DNA of 64,000 nucleotides from Calothrix anomala FACHB-343 (GTDB taxonomy: Bacteria > Cyanobacteriota > Cyanobacteriia > Cyanobacteriales > Nostocaceae): positions 1 through 64,000 of the forward strand of contig NZ_JACJQG010000021.1 in the NCBI RefSeq assembly GCF_014696435.1, read 5' to 3'. The position numbers were made by a program, and so were the translations under genes. This document shows, piece by piece, positions 51,338-60,778 of this stretch. The notes under the pieces are model-generated. The model worked only from the letters and a program-made list of their open reading frames with translations, did not search any database and was not told the origin of the DNA. The number at the start of each line of letters is the position of its first letter. The first letter of the stretch is position 1.

Positions 51338-53488
51338 TTACGAATTAAGAGACTGCGCAAACGTAGGACAAGAAAAAGTCTGATTAGCTGGACATAAATC
51401 ATTTATTTGTTCTATTGTGACATTTCCCGCCCTTGCTGCCCTCTTTTCTTCATACATTGCATTAATTTCTTGAGCAAACACCTCTAAAATTTTGACCCTA
51501 TTTACCTCCTGAGTTGATGTCAACATACCATTCTCAACAGTCAGGTTAAAATTAATAAGCTGGAATCGTTTTACATTCGACCAATACGGTAAATGACAAT
51601 TCGCTTCATCGACTAACGCTTGATATAAAGCGATAATACAAGGATGTTGCAGCAACTCTTCAGTTGATACATCAATTCCACTAGCTATAGCCTGCTGATG
51701 TAAATTTTCTAAATCTGGAAAAATCAGCATCGAACAAAACTTACAATCAGCGCCTACAGTCACAGCGTGGGCTATTAACGGAGATATTTCCAGCTTGCTT
51801 TCTATGGGTTGGGGTGTGACATACTTACCTGTAGAAAGTTTAAATCGGCTTTTCTTTAAGCCAGTAATTTTGAGAAAACCGTCAGGGGTAAATTCTCCTA
51901 AATCGCCTGTATGTAACCAACCTTGAACATCAATTAATTGCTGAGTAGCTGCTGTATTTTTGTAATAACCTTGGGTATTGTAGGGACTTTTCGTAAGAAT
52001 TTCCCCATCTTCAGCAAGAGTAACTTCTACACCTGCAATGGGTACGCCTACGGTTCCTGCACGGTTGTATTGACTGCGATTACAACTTACTGCTGAACTG
52101 GTTTCTGTTAAACCATATCCCTGTAAAATCTTGATTCCCGCAGCCGCAAATAAATTTACAATCTCTGGTTTTAAAGCTGCACCTCCACTAATTAAGTATT
52201 TAATATTCCCACCAAAAACAGCACGCCATTGGGAAAATACAAAACTATCTGCTACTTTCAACATCAAAGCATCGTGATGTTGTAATTTTTTACCCAATTC
52301 ATATTTTTGAGCTAATTTTACTGCCCATTTCATCATCGATTGGGATATGGGAAGATAAAGTTGTCTGGCGGAAATAGCGTTACGAGAAGAGAGTAAATGC
52401 GTTTTTAAGTTTCTTCCCGTTGTAGATAATTTTAAAGTAGCTTCTCGTAGGTTAGAAAGTGCTGTTTTCGCCTCCCTTGCAGTGGGAAACCTAAAGGGTA
52501 AGATGGTAACGCGCTGATGTGGTAAATTTTCTTTTACTTTTTTACTCGGTTTTGGGTGTTTATCTCCTACGTCTATCAACTTTGCATAAACCTTTTCTAA
52601 GAGTAAAGGTACGGTAGCAAATATTGTTGGCTGAACTTCTTTCAGGTGTTTTAATACCCTATTGGCATTACTGAAGTAAATACTGTGCCCATAGTTAATA
52701 TGACCGTAAACAAAAACACGAGCTAAAACATGAGTTAATGGTAGAAAGGAAAGAATTACCTCCTGAGAACCAAATTTTAAATCGGGAATACCTGTAAACA
52801 TTGCGAGTGCATTTGCAGAGAGATTTTCATGGGTGAGCATTACCCCTTGCGGTTCTCCTGTAATTCCCGGAATGTAAATAATAGTTGCTAAGTCATCAGC
52901 GATGATTTTGGCTTTGAGTTCTTTTATTCTAAATTCTGAATTTTTATCTCTACCTTGAGAGCGAATTTCATCTAATGAAAATACTTTCATCCCTATTTTA
53001 TGTTGTTGATGCCAATCATCAGACACATCAGCAACTATGATTGTCTGGAGATGAGTTGTATTTTCTAAATAAGGCAGAATTTGCGCTAGCAATTCTAAAT
53101 TAGAAATAATCAGCGCCTTTGCTTCTGTGTGCTGCAAGATGAAAATAATATGTTCAATTGTTTGGGTTAAATCAATTGGCACATTTACCAAACCTGCGAG
53201 TAAAGAACCCATATCAGCAATGCAAAATTTGACATCGCTGTGCATAAGTAAAGCAATACAATCCCCTGCTTTTAGCTCCAAATCCAGCAAGCCTAACGCC
53301 AATTCCGCCGCAGCCGTGCGCAATTCGTGGTTAGATAAAGGTTGCCAGCCTGTATCTGTAAACTGGTTGAAAGCGCTAGAGTTAGGAAAGCGATCGCACG
53401 CTTCATCTAATAACGAAAGCAAAGTTCGCCCTAAAATTACCTCTCCAGTATTAGGAGGCGCTCTATAAGTCTTATTTGTAGATAACAT
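51338..53488 (-). CDS. Long-chain acyl-CoA synthetase-like AMP-binding protein with degenerate P-loop
   Basis: 716 residues of the ANL superfamily: LISGGAALKPEIVNLFAAAGIKILQGYGLTETSS, GTVGVPIAGVEVTLAEDGEIL, GWLHTGDLGEFTPDGFLKITGLKK and the C-terminal Lys in STGKYVTPQPIE. The nucleotide P-loop is altered: IIYIPGITGEPQGVMLTH at 203-220 stands where YTSGTTGxPKGVMLTH is normal, losing Ser, a Thr and the Lys. Adenylation may therefore be weak or the enzyme may bind without activating. It heads the beta-oxidation order, with a gap of 173 bp to the fadN-like gene. No clear ribosome binding site before the ATG. Confidence 0.9.
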   Translation of the reverse strand: MLSTNKTYRAPPNTGEVILGRTLLSLLDEACDRFPNSSAFNQFTDTGWQPLSNHELRTAAAELALGLLDLELKAGDCIALLMHSDVKFCIADMGSLLAGLVNVPIDLTQTIEHIIFILQHTEAKALIISNLELLAQILPYLENTTHLQTIIVADVSDDWHQQHKIGMKVFSLDEIRSQGRDKNSEFRIKELKAKIIADDLATIIYIPGITGEPQGVMLTHENLSANALAMFTGIPDLKFGSQEVILSFLPLTHVLARVFVYGHINYGHSIYFSNANRVLKHLKEVQPTIFATVPLLLEKVYAKLIDVGDKHPKPSKKVKENLPHQRVTILPFRFPTAREAKTALSNLREATLKLSTTGRNLKTHLLSSRNAISARQLYLPISQSMMKWAVKLAQKYELGKKLQHHDALMLKVADSFVFSQWRAVFGGNIKYLISGGAALKPEIVNLFAAAGIKILQGYGLTETSSAVSCNRSQYNRAGTVGVPIAGVEVTLAEDGEILTKSPYNTQGYYKNTAATQQLIDVQGWLHTGDLGEFTPDGFLKITGLKKSRFKLSTGKYVTPQPIESKLEISPLIAHAVTVGADCKFCSMLIFPDLENLHQQAIASGIDVSTEELLQHPCIIALYQALVDEANCHLPYWSNVKRFQLINFNLTVENGMLTSTQEVNRVKILEVFAQEINAMYEEKRAARAGNVTIEQINDLCPANQTFSCPTFAQSLNS

Positions 53489-53968
53489 TTGATTAAAGAA
53501 GAATCTATCACTCTTCCCCTCGTTATCAGTTATCAGATGTTTTATTGGCTATTTTCTGATAACTATGCTTTTGTCAATCAACAGGCTTGAATCTCAAGTT
53601 TGGTGAATAACTCATAATTCAAAAATGCCAGCGTTACTCTGTCACTAAGCCTCCGCTTTTATCTGAATTACCAGCCTTCACCCTCACAGGATATCAGTCT
53701 GATTGAATAATCTATTCTCTTGTTTTATTTCAGCCAAATAAATGCCAGACGAGGTAATGTCTCAGATGCCGACTTTTGATACCTAACGCCTGAAGACTGC
53801 TAAATTTACCCTTTCAATTTGATTCTATTAAAGACAGAATTATCGGCTTTTAAGACATTTGGCTATTACAGAGCCATTGCCTTAAACTCTACTTTTCTGT
53901 ACTAATAATAATGTAGAACATGCTGGGGATCAACGACAACCTTTGTATCTTTTTCGCAAAGAAACACA
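53489..53968. other. Intergenic region, 480 bp
   Basis: Between the lipase stop and the acyl-CoA ligase start, both on the minus strand. It should contain the promoter of the ligase-fad genes. I see no clear palindrome of the FadR/FadE-box type and no repeat family found elsewhere in the window. Confidence 0.4.
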
Positions 53969-54868
53969 TTACCTGGTGAAATTCTCTGGCTGCAAGGTAG
54001 GTATTTTTATCATACATCTAGCGGATGGATTGCCTATTTCTGCTTCTAAATGCTTTTCTAGCCAATTCACCAAATCTCCTAGTACTTTTTGGTAATTAAC
54101 CTCTAGGTGAAAGTCGTGATAGTCCCCAGGATATTCATAGCATTCTTTATCTGGTAAGCTGACTTTTTGGAAAAACGCCATGCTACCTTCTGGGGGTGTA
54201 ATGGAATCGGCGCTGCTATACATAATTAACAAGGGAACTTGTAATTCACTAGCATGGCTTTCTACCCATTTTTCTGTTGCGAAAAACTCTGCCGCTAGTC
54301 TAGCAGTGCCATATTCGTGGCGTAATGGATCTTGAGTATGAATTACATTTGCACTATGTAACTTAGAGTTTTTATCCAGACTCACTTTCAGGCTAAAGTT
54401 AGGCCAGACTTGGGAAAGCATTCGCCCTAATGCAACTTGTAGCACCGGGAGGTTAACTTTTCCCAAAGCTGGTGCTGTTAAGACTAGCCCTTGCAAACTT
54501 TGGGGAAAGCGTAAAGCATAGTCTACTGCGATCGCAGCTCCTAAACTATGACCCCACAAAAAACACGCACAACTCGGCCCTCGTTCCTGAATTCTGGTTA
54601 AAAAGGTATGTAAATCTTCTCGTAACTCAGCCCAGGAATTAATATGTCCTCGTTGCCCAGGCGATCGGCCATGTCCCCGCAAGTCAAAAGCGTAGGTAGC
54701 ATAACCTCGCGGGAGTAAATGCTGTACTGCATCCACAAATAAACCGCTATGCGCTCCAAATCCGTGGACTATGGCAATAATCGCTCGTAATTCCCCCTCT
54801 GGCTGCCAACTTTGGTAATAAAGGTTAAGCCCTCCTGCTCCCGTGAAGGTGCCTTCGATATGTGTCAT
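53969..54868 (-). CDS. Alpha/beta hydrolase, monoacylglycerol lipase-like
   Basis: About 299 residues from the ATG at 54868 (MTHIEGTFTGAGGLNLYYQSWQP), with GGTAGGT upstream; an earlier ATG would add 48 residues with no family similarity. Nucleophile elbow GHSLG in FLWGHSLGAAIAVDYA, oxyanion-region HGFGAHSGLF, DLRGHGRSPGQRGHI, and C-terminal D (SSADSITPP) and H (DYHDFHLE). This matches the Hydrolase_4 lysophospholipase/monoacylglycerol lipase group. It lies upstream of the acyl-CoA ligase on the same strand and could feed free fatty acids into the adjacent beta-oxidation pathway. Confidence 0.9.
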   Translation of the reverse strand: MTHIEGTFTGAGGLNLYYQSWQPEGELRAIIAIVHGFGAHSGLFVDAVQHLLPRGYATYAFDLRGHGRSPGQRGHINSWAELREDLHTFLTRIQERGPSCACFLWGHSLGAAIAVDYALRFPQSLQGLVLTAPALGKVNLPVLQVALGRMLSQVWPNFSLKVSLDKNSKLHSANVIHTQDPLRHEYGTARLAAEFFATEKWVESHASELQVPLLIMYSSADSITPPEGSMAFFQKVSLPDKECYEYPGDYHDFHLEVNYQKVLGDLVNWLEKHLEAEIGNPSARCMIKIPTLQPENFTR

Positions 54869-55436
54869 TGCTGTACCTACCAAATGCGTTTTTCTATGTT
54901 TTGAAAATCTATGTCTCAAGACGCAATTGGAGATTGTTAGCTCTATAGGAATCTGATTTGATTTGGTGAAAATATGCCTATTTGTCAGATTTTTCGGGTA
55001 AGCAATACCCAAAATATGCGGTTTTAGATAGCATTACCCATCCGAATACGGATACTTCAAAAATCAACTATGAATCCTATAGTTTCTGTGATTAGTAATT
55101 TTAATTATGTAGTTAGCACTCAATCGCTAATTACAAATTATGAAAAATAATCCATCTATACTTAGCCAGAACTTTGCCAATCAATAGATATTATTTCGCT
55201 CCTGAATCTGTACTTTTAGGGGCTGGATAATATTATGGGATTGTAGTTCAACTAAGTACAAATGCTGGTATAAACAATCTACGTTTTGAGACCTTGAATC
55301 CAAATTGATCCAGCAATTTGTCAGGCCTCAAGAGCTAAGTTTCAAAAGTCTTTGTGCATCTTTTTATATTGTATTAATTCTATTCCAGTCAGTTGGAAGT
55401 CTCAACAATTATTAGTGCTTACATTAGTGGCACATC
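54869..55436. other. Upstream region of the lipase gene
   Basis: About 570 bp, AT-rich. There is no recognised gene; it is likely to carry the minus-strand lipase promoter. Nothing else was identified. Confidence 0.4.
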
Positions 55437-55745
55437 AATATATTCTAGAGGGCATGGCATTGTCCACCTGTGTCAACTTAAGTTCTCTGGCTTACCCAAC
55501 AAATCGCCCACAGGCTGTAAGCCTGGGGCTAACGCTACAAAGCCCACCTTTGTGGGCTAAGAAAATTCAGCCCACGCAGGTAAGCTCATGTTCAATTAGC
55601 CGCACCCTTACAGGGTGACGGCGGTTTATTGGGTAAGCGAGGGGTTGAGAGTGAGGACAAAACTTTGCAACCAAAAGGGTTTCGCGTTAAGTTGACACGT
55701 ATGGGCATTGCCATACCCCTACCATTTGTTGCATTCTTGTTTCAA
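55437..55745. repeat. GTAGGGG repeat interrupted by a second repeat element
   Basis: Read on the minus strand, AAGAATGCAACAAATGGTAG, GGGTATGGCAATGCC is split from GGCATGCCCTCTAGAATATA by an insertion. The outer parts reproduce the short repeat seen whole at 12890, 16018 and 28876. GGCATTG occurs on each side of the insert (55456-55462 and 55704-55710). Confidence 0.65.
55463..55703. mobile_element. Inserted MITE-like element with TGTCAACTTAA ends
   Basis: TGTCAACTTAA (55471-55481) and TTAAGTTGACA (55687-55697) are perfect inverted repeats. The interior has AGCCTGG/GGCTTT-type hairpins and CACCC/GGGTG. Flanked by a 7-bp direct repeat GGCATTG, as expected for a target-site duplication. A sister copy lies at 38540-38722. 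Confidence 0.6.
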
Positions 55746-55861
55746 ATTTGGATAAAAAGCCTTATTAATAAAACTAATAGCTTGGATTGAGCTACAAACC
55801 CTAACATTTTCAGGGGTTTTTTGGGTTTACATCCTGTAAGCTCAACCTTGTAGCCTAAGAA

Positions 55862-55901
55862 AAGCAGTAGGGGTTTAGCAATGCTGAAACCCCTACTGCT
55901 T
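55862..55901 (-). terminator. Terminator of sodB
   Basis: AAGCAGTAGGGGTTT (55862-55876) pairs with AAACCCCTACTGCTT (55887-55901), inner AGC/GCT also pairing. On the minus strand it is followed by TTTTCTT. It lies 54 nt after the sodB stop. Confidence 0.85.
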
Positions 55902-55954
55902 GGTATATTTACCTGAAAATGTCCTGACGGAATAATTTATGCTTGGCTCTAAAC

Positions 55955-56557
55955 TTAGGCTTTAGCTAAATTTTCCGCAGCAAAGTCCCAGTTGACTAAT
56001 TGCTCAAGGAAGTTTTTGATAAATGCAGGACGAGCATTTCTGTAGTCGATGTAGTAGGCATGTTCCCAAACATCTAAGGTGAGAAGTGCTTTTTGTCCGT
56101 AGGCTAGGGGATTCTCTGCGTTTGGTGTTTTGATTACTTTCAAAGTACCACCATCATCAATCAACCAAGCCCATCCACTACCAAACTGAGTTGCAGCAGC
56201 GTTGGAGAACTCTTCTGCAAATTTCTCGAAGCTACCAAAATCTTTATCGATTTTATCGGCTAGTGCGCCGGAAGGTTGACCGCCACCTGCTGGTTTAAGT
56301 GAGTTCCAAAAGAAGGTGTGGTTCCAAACTTGCGCTGCGTTGTTAAAAACTCCTACTTTAGAAGCATCTTTAAAAGTGGCTTTGATTACTTCTTCTAGGG
56401 ATTTATCCGCAAGTTCTGTACCGTCGGTAAGCTTATTGAGGTTATCTACATAAGCTTTGTGGTGTTTGCCATAGTGATACTCGAAAGTCTCAGCTTTCAT
56501 GCCATACGGCTCTAGTGCATTAAAGTCGTAGGGTAGGGGGGGCTGTTGAAATGCCAT
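55955..56557 (-). CDS. sodB: Iron superoxide dismutase
   Basis: 200 residues. Metal ligands H28 (FEYHYGKHH), H80 (QVWNHTFFW), D162 and H166 (LTLDVWEHAYYIDY). The Gln in AAQVWNH and the GGGQPSG linker are typical of the iron form. It converts superoxide to peroxide in the cytosol. GAGAGGA precedes the ATG at 56557. A strong terminator follows, so it is a single-gene unit. Confidence 0.96.
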   Translation of the reverse strand: MAFQQPPLPYDFNALEPYGMKAETFEYHYGKHHKAYVDNLNKLTDGTELADKSLEEVIKATFKDASKVGVFNNAAQVWNHTFFWNSLKPAGGGQPSGALADKIDKDFGSFEKFAEEFSNAAATQFGSGWAWLIDDGGTLKVIKTPNAENPLAYGQKALLTLDVWEHAYYIDYRNARPAFIKNFLEQLVNWDFAAENLAKA

Positions 56558-57336
56558 TGTGTAAAATCCTCTCTGTACCGGTTTCCAGTTTACAGCTATT
56601 TAGAAGCTTAGGAAATTGCAGGTTTTGTTTTGATTAGTTTCATGCTCTTCATATTGGAACATAAAACTTAACATCGTCATTCTACTACCAAAGTGAAAAT
56701 TAAAACACCAGGCTTCTCAAATTAGTTAAATCCCCAGTAGGGCTGGGGGGAATTCCCAAATTGCTCGCAAAAAGTTTGTCAAGACAAAAAACCATCGTGG
56801 TTAATTTCGCACAATTGTCCCACCTTTTTTGAGTCAGGGATTGATGGACGATTTTGCTGGGTGTAGAGAAAAAAAGCCCAGATTCCATAAGTAGGCAGCA
56901 GCCACAAACTTTCACTAAAACAGCTATTTGCTGGGTGTGCCTGAAAATATGGGTATTTTTTTGTATGAAGATTCATTGACTGAAATGATAATAATTTATC
57001 TATAGGAATCAGATGTAATTTTGGCAAAAATTTCTCGATCTAGAATATGGCAATGCCCACCATGTCTTAGTTTTGGTGGGCGCTGCTATTACATTTAGCT
57101 AATTTTTGTAGTTGAAAAACTTCTCGCTTAAGTAGGAAATATTCAATAATGTGAAAATCAGTCTTTAGTTAGATGTATTAATTATAAAATTAAAAATTTT
57201 TAAATATAAAAAGCTTGATAAAAAAAACTAATGCTAAAGCGATCGCACTCAAGTTTTTGAAGTGCAACTTTTCAGAGTGGTGAGTGGGTGCTAAATCACT
57301 CACCTCTGTACATCCACATCAGCAATTAACAAAAAA
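56558..57336. other. Intergenic region, 779 bp, with one hairpin
   Basis: AT-rich. GCCCACC (57055-57061) pairs with GGTGGGC (57075-57081); no T-run follows. Several short open frames on the minus strand are not supported by any recognisable motif or codon bias. Contains the sodB promoter. Confidence 0.5.
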
Positions 57337-58950
57337 TTACAGGGATGAGGTTTGAGAGAACAGTTGTTGACAATAGCTAACGATTTTATCTGTGACTTCA
57401 GAGATGCTGAGGCCATCGGTTTGAATTTCCATCGCATCTGCGGCTTTTTGTAAAGGTGAAACTTTGCGCGTGCTATCTTTCCAGTCACGTTCAGCAATAT
57501 CTCGCTCCAACTGCTCTAGACTGACTTCCGGCTGATTTTGTTTTTTAAAGTCTTGCTGTCTGCGACGAGCGCGTTCGCTGACAGAAGCGGTTAAAAATAT
57601 TTTCACTTCTGCGTCGGGGAAGACATGGGTACCAATGTCTCTACCTTCAGCGACTAAACCACCTCTTTTACCCCAGCTTTGCTGTTGTTTAACTAAGGCT
57701 TTGCGCACAGCACCTTGAGCTGCGATCGCGGATACTTTAGATGTGACTTCAATGGTGCGAATTTCTTGGGTGACATCGCTACCGTTAATCCAAACCTGAA
57801 CGGGGGATTGTAAATTTTGGCTGGGAGTTAATTTAATTTCGCAAGAACTAGCTAATTCTGCGATCGCGCATTCATCGTCTAGGGGAATATCATTTTGCAG
57901 TACAAGCCATGTAACAGCACGATACATTGAGCCAGTGTCTAAATACACCAGACCTAATTTATTAGCGACTTGCCGAGCAACTGTAGATTTTCCGGCACCA
58001 GCAGGGCCATCTATGGCGATAATCGGCAGGCGATCGGACAACAAAATGTTGTCAATCAGCCTTGTAGAACCCATCCGAGCTGCGATCGCGAGCATTCCTT
58101 CCTCCTGAACTTTTACTAAAGACATCAATGTAGTTGGCTCAACCAATTCAATATATTCCACTAAGACATTACTGACCATTGCTACTTCTTGCTGCACTGC
58201 GGCGATCAGCTGACTGCGATTGCGCACCCCTGACTTAAAAATAGCCTCAGCCTTTTGTAAGCCGCGATATAACACCGCAGCTTGCTGTTTTTGAGTTGCA
58301 GTCAAATATTGATTGCGAGAACTTAAGGCCAAACCAGAGGCTTCTCGCACCGTTGGACAAGCAACAATCTCTATGGGAAAATTCAGATCTGCCACTAAGC
58401 GTTTAATAATCGCTAGTTGCTGACCATCCTTTTGCCCAAAGTAGGCTCGGTCAGGCTGCACCAAGTTGAAAAGCTTGGTCACAATCGTGGCCACACCTTG
58501 GAAGTGCCCTTGCCGAAACCCACCACACAAGCCTGTTATCATAGCAGATGGAGGGATTACTTGTGTAACCTTAGCTTCTTGTATACTCTTCTGTGGAACA
58601 CCCATTGCTTCCGGAGTGGGCGCAAAAATTACGTCTACCCCAGCTTGTTCGCACAGTTGCATATCTAGCTCTAAAGTCCGGGGATAGCGATTAAAATCCT
58701 CATTTGGGGAAAATTGCAGTGGATTAACGAATATGCTGACAATTACTGTAGAATTTTCTTGCCTAGCTCGTTGAATCAAGCTTAAATGACCAGCGTGTAA
58801 ACCTCCCATTGTCGGCACTAAACCAACAGCAGTCCGCTCCCAACTAGTCATTTCATCTAGCACTACATCATCTAAAACCGCACAATTTTTTTCTGAGCGG
58901 CGTTGAGTTAAATAGCAGCTTAAAGCCGCAACTGTTGTCAGCAGGCGCAC
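57337..58950 (-). CDS. panC-cmk: Bifunctional pantoate-beta-alanine ligase / cytidylate kinase
   Basis: 537 residues, fused as in other cyanobacteria. PanC part (1-about 290): VPTMGGLHAGHLSLI with H52 and H55, FVNPLQFSPNEDFNRYPR, FGQKDGQQLAIIKRL. Cmk part (about 310-537): IDGPAGAGKSTVARQVANKLG P-loop, YLDTGSMYRAVTW, RDIGTHVFPDAEVKIFLTAS, ERARRRQQDF. It links coenzyme A/pantothenate synthesis with CMP/dCMP phosphorylation. The start is GTG at 58950 with GGGG a few bases before. It is divergent or unlinked to neighbours; rlpA lies upstream on the same strand after 220 bp. Confidence 0.96.
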   Translation of the reverse strand: MRLLTTVAALSCYLTQRRSEKNCAVLDDVVLDEMTSWERTAVGLVPTMGGLHAGHLSLIQRARQENSTVIVSIFVNPLQFSPNEDFNRYPRTLELDMQLCEQAGVDVIFAPTPEAMGVPQKSIQEAKVTQVIPPSAMITGLCGGFRQGHFQGVATIVTKLFNLVQPDRAYFGQKDGQQLAIIKRLVADLNFPIEIVACPTVREASGLALSSRNQYLTATQKQQAAVLYRGLQKAEAIFKSGVRNRSQLIAAVQQEVAMVSNVLVEYIELVEPTTLMSLVKVQEEGMLAIAARMGSTRLIDNILLSDRLPIIAIDGPAGAGKSTVARQVANKLGLVYLDTGSMYRAVTWLVLQNDIPLDDECAIAELASSCEIKLTPSQNLQSPVQVWINGSDVTQEIRTIEVTSKVSAIAAQGAVRKALVKQQQSWGKRGGLVAEGRDIGTHVFPDAEVKIFLTASVSERARRRQQDFKKQNQPEVSLEQLERDIAERDWKDSTRKVSPLQKAADAMEIQTDGLSISEVTDKIVSYCQQLFSQTSSL

Positions 58951-59108
58951 AAAATACCCCTAGTTTTTCTTGTCTCTCCCCCGTTAGTTTATATCTGAAA
59001 TAGGGGGCAAAGATGTTTAACTAGGGGAATTTCCGTGAGAGTTGATCAAAACTCGAGTGTAGGCAGTGAAAGGCGGTGAGGCAATTGGGTTGAATAATTT
59101 TGACGGGT

Positions 59109-59146
59109 AAGGGATGAAGTATAACGTAATTTCATACTTCACCCTT
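59109..59146 (-). terminator. Hairpin after rlpA
   Basis: AAGGGATGAAGTAT (59109-59122) pairs with ATACTTCACCCTT (59134-59146) with one bulge. Located 26 nt after the rlpA stop; weak T-tail only. Confidence 0.55.
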
Positions 59147-59171
59147 GAGTTACCACTCATGAAGCTGGTTG

Positions 59172-60281
59172 TTATCTTCCCAAAACCTCAATTTTCACTG
59201 GTGCAACGCCACTACCCATCATCCCTAAAACTCGCGCCGCGCCTGCGGAAACATCAATAATTCGACCCCGAATGTATGGGCCCCGGTCGGTAATAGACAC
59301 CACGACAGAACGACCATTGCGGGTGTTAGTTACGCGAACTCTGGTACCAAAGGGTAAGCTACGGTGAGCAGCTGTCATTCCTTCGGGATTAAATCTCTTA
59401 CCACTGGCAGTGCGGCTACCAGAACCATCATATCCATACCAGGAAGCTATGCCACGCAGGGTGATTCTTCCAACACGAATGGCGGCTTGGGCAATTTGTT
59501 GTGGCTGCTTCGCTATTGATAAGGGGGAATTGGGTAAATTGTTAATCTCGCTGATGGGGGAAGCATTACCGATGAGTCTGCGCATCCGGTTAGCTGCTTG
59601 CAATGCATCTTGGGCGAGGTTGTTTGTAGAATCGGCTAGGCGGGTATTATCATTGAGTTCCACCAATTCTTGACCATTGACATTGATGGTATAGCGATCG
59701 CCTTTTTGTTGGGAGTCAGCAGCTTTATTTTGGGGTTGATCGGCAAGTTTTGCTTCGCTGCTTCCTGTCCAACTTACGCTAATTTGGCTAGCGTCTAAGT
59801 TTTCCCGATACATCTGGTTAATTTTTGCTGCTATTACACCAGCTCGTTGTACCGGGTCATCTGATGTCGCAGTGATTTGGTTACCTACATCCGAAATATT
59901 GCCAATGCTGGCTACCTTGGTGGCGTTGCTAGCAATAGGGGCGTACATTTGCACGCCCCCAGAATTTCCCATAACGCCGACTTTACTATCAGCACTAGCT
60001 GAAGGTAACGAACTCAAAAAGGTAAGCACAGGAATATTTCGGATGAAAAGGGTTGCCGCCTGGCGACCTGCAATGCTGTGAGCGTGAATTTCTGCGATCG
60101 CAGCATCAGCAGTCTGTTTCCCTGCGAGGGATTGATACTCTCCTACCTTGACAACATCACCTGCTGTCGATTGTGGGGAAGCTAGCGCATTTCCCTTGGT
60201 AGTTTGCGTGCGACCGACTGAGGGCATCCCAAAAACAGTCAGAAACAGGGCGACAATAGTCCACAAATGTCTTTGATTCAT
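59172..60281 (-). CDS. rlpA: RlpA-like septal ring lytic transglycosylase
   Basis: 369 residues. Signal peptide (hydrophobic 7-20, cleavage near GRT-QT), a long linker rich in Q, N and A, and a C-terminal double-psi beta-barrel (about 275-366): GIASWYGYDGSGSRTASGKRFNPEGMTAAHRSLPFGTRVRVTN, VVVSITDRGPYIRGRIIDVSAGAARVLGM. The catalytic Asp is in ITDRGP. It cleaves denuded glycan strands in the periplasm, often at septa. No lipobox Cys is seen, unlike lipoprotein RlpA of enterics. The long middle region has no domain I can name. Confidence 0.92.
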   Translation of the reverse strand: MNQRHLWTIVALFLTVFGMPSVGRTQTTKGNALASPQSTAGDVVKVGEYQSLAGKQTADAAIAEIHAHSIAGRQAATLFIRNIPVLTFLSSLPSASADSKVGVMGNSGGVQMYAPIASNATKVASIGNISDVGNQITATSDDPVQRAGVIAAKINQMYRENLDASQISVSWTGSSEAKLADQPQNKAADSQQKGDRYTINVNGQELVELNDNTRLADSTNNLAQDALQAANRMRRLIGNASPISEINNLPNSPLSIAKQPQQIAQAAIRVGRITLRGIASWYGYDGSGSRTASGKRFNPEGMTAAHRSLPFGTRVRVTNTRNGRSVVVSITDRGPYIRGRIIDVSAGAARVLGMMGSGVAPVKIEVLGR

Positions 60282-60764
60282 GCGTCCGATTTTTAAAGCG
60301 ACTCTAGAACAGAAGTTTTACGGTTCGTCGGATTTTGCACCACTGAACGTGAGTAACCCTACAACTCGAACTCGTTCCGCTTTCACTTTTTTGTTCATAA
60401 CTGCAACAGACTAACACGAACTTTTGAGCCTGGGGATCAGGGAATTAGCGTAAGTCTTGGTAACTTTAGCAAATTTTTGTATCGTTTTCAAGGCTCAAAC
60501 CTTTCTCAAGTGCGGATTTCAACTATGTAACGTTTTTTTTGATAAGTCATACTTTTTTTATGGAAAATTAACATTTTTGGCGTCTCAAATTGAATTTTTA
60601 GACTGCAAATTTTACTCAAATATTGATTCTGTATGTATTTTTCTGTGCTCCTATAATCAACTAAATAAACTTTAAAGAAAAAATAACTTTAAAGTTTAGT
60701 TATTGGGAATAATTACTTAATATTAGTATTTTATTAAATCTTTACATAGCCTTTTAAGCATTCT

Positions 60765-60778
60765 GTAACAAGAGTTAC
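60765..60778. promoter_or_regulatory. NtcA-like site GTA-N8-TAC
   Basis: GTAACAAGAGTTAC fits the NtcA consensus GTA-N8-TAC and is part of a longer palindrome CTGTAAC-AAGA-GTTACAG (60763-60780). No -10 box at the usual 22-24 nt was found on either side, so this is a candidate only. Downstream on the plus strand lies glutaminase, a nitrogen gene, about 570 bp away; on the minus strand rlpA is about 480 bp away. Confidence 0.4.

Noticed and set aside
56700-57027. Two overlapping minus-strand open frames upstream of sodB
   Set aside because: Short, no domain or ribosome binding site, AT-rich composition like non-coding surroundings.
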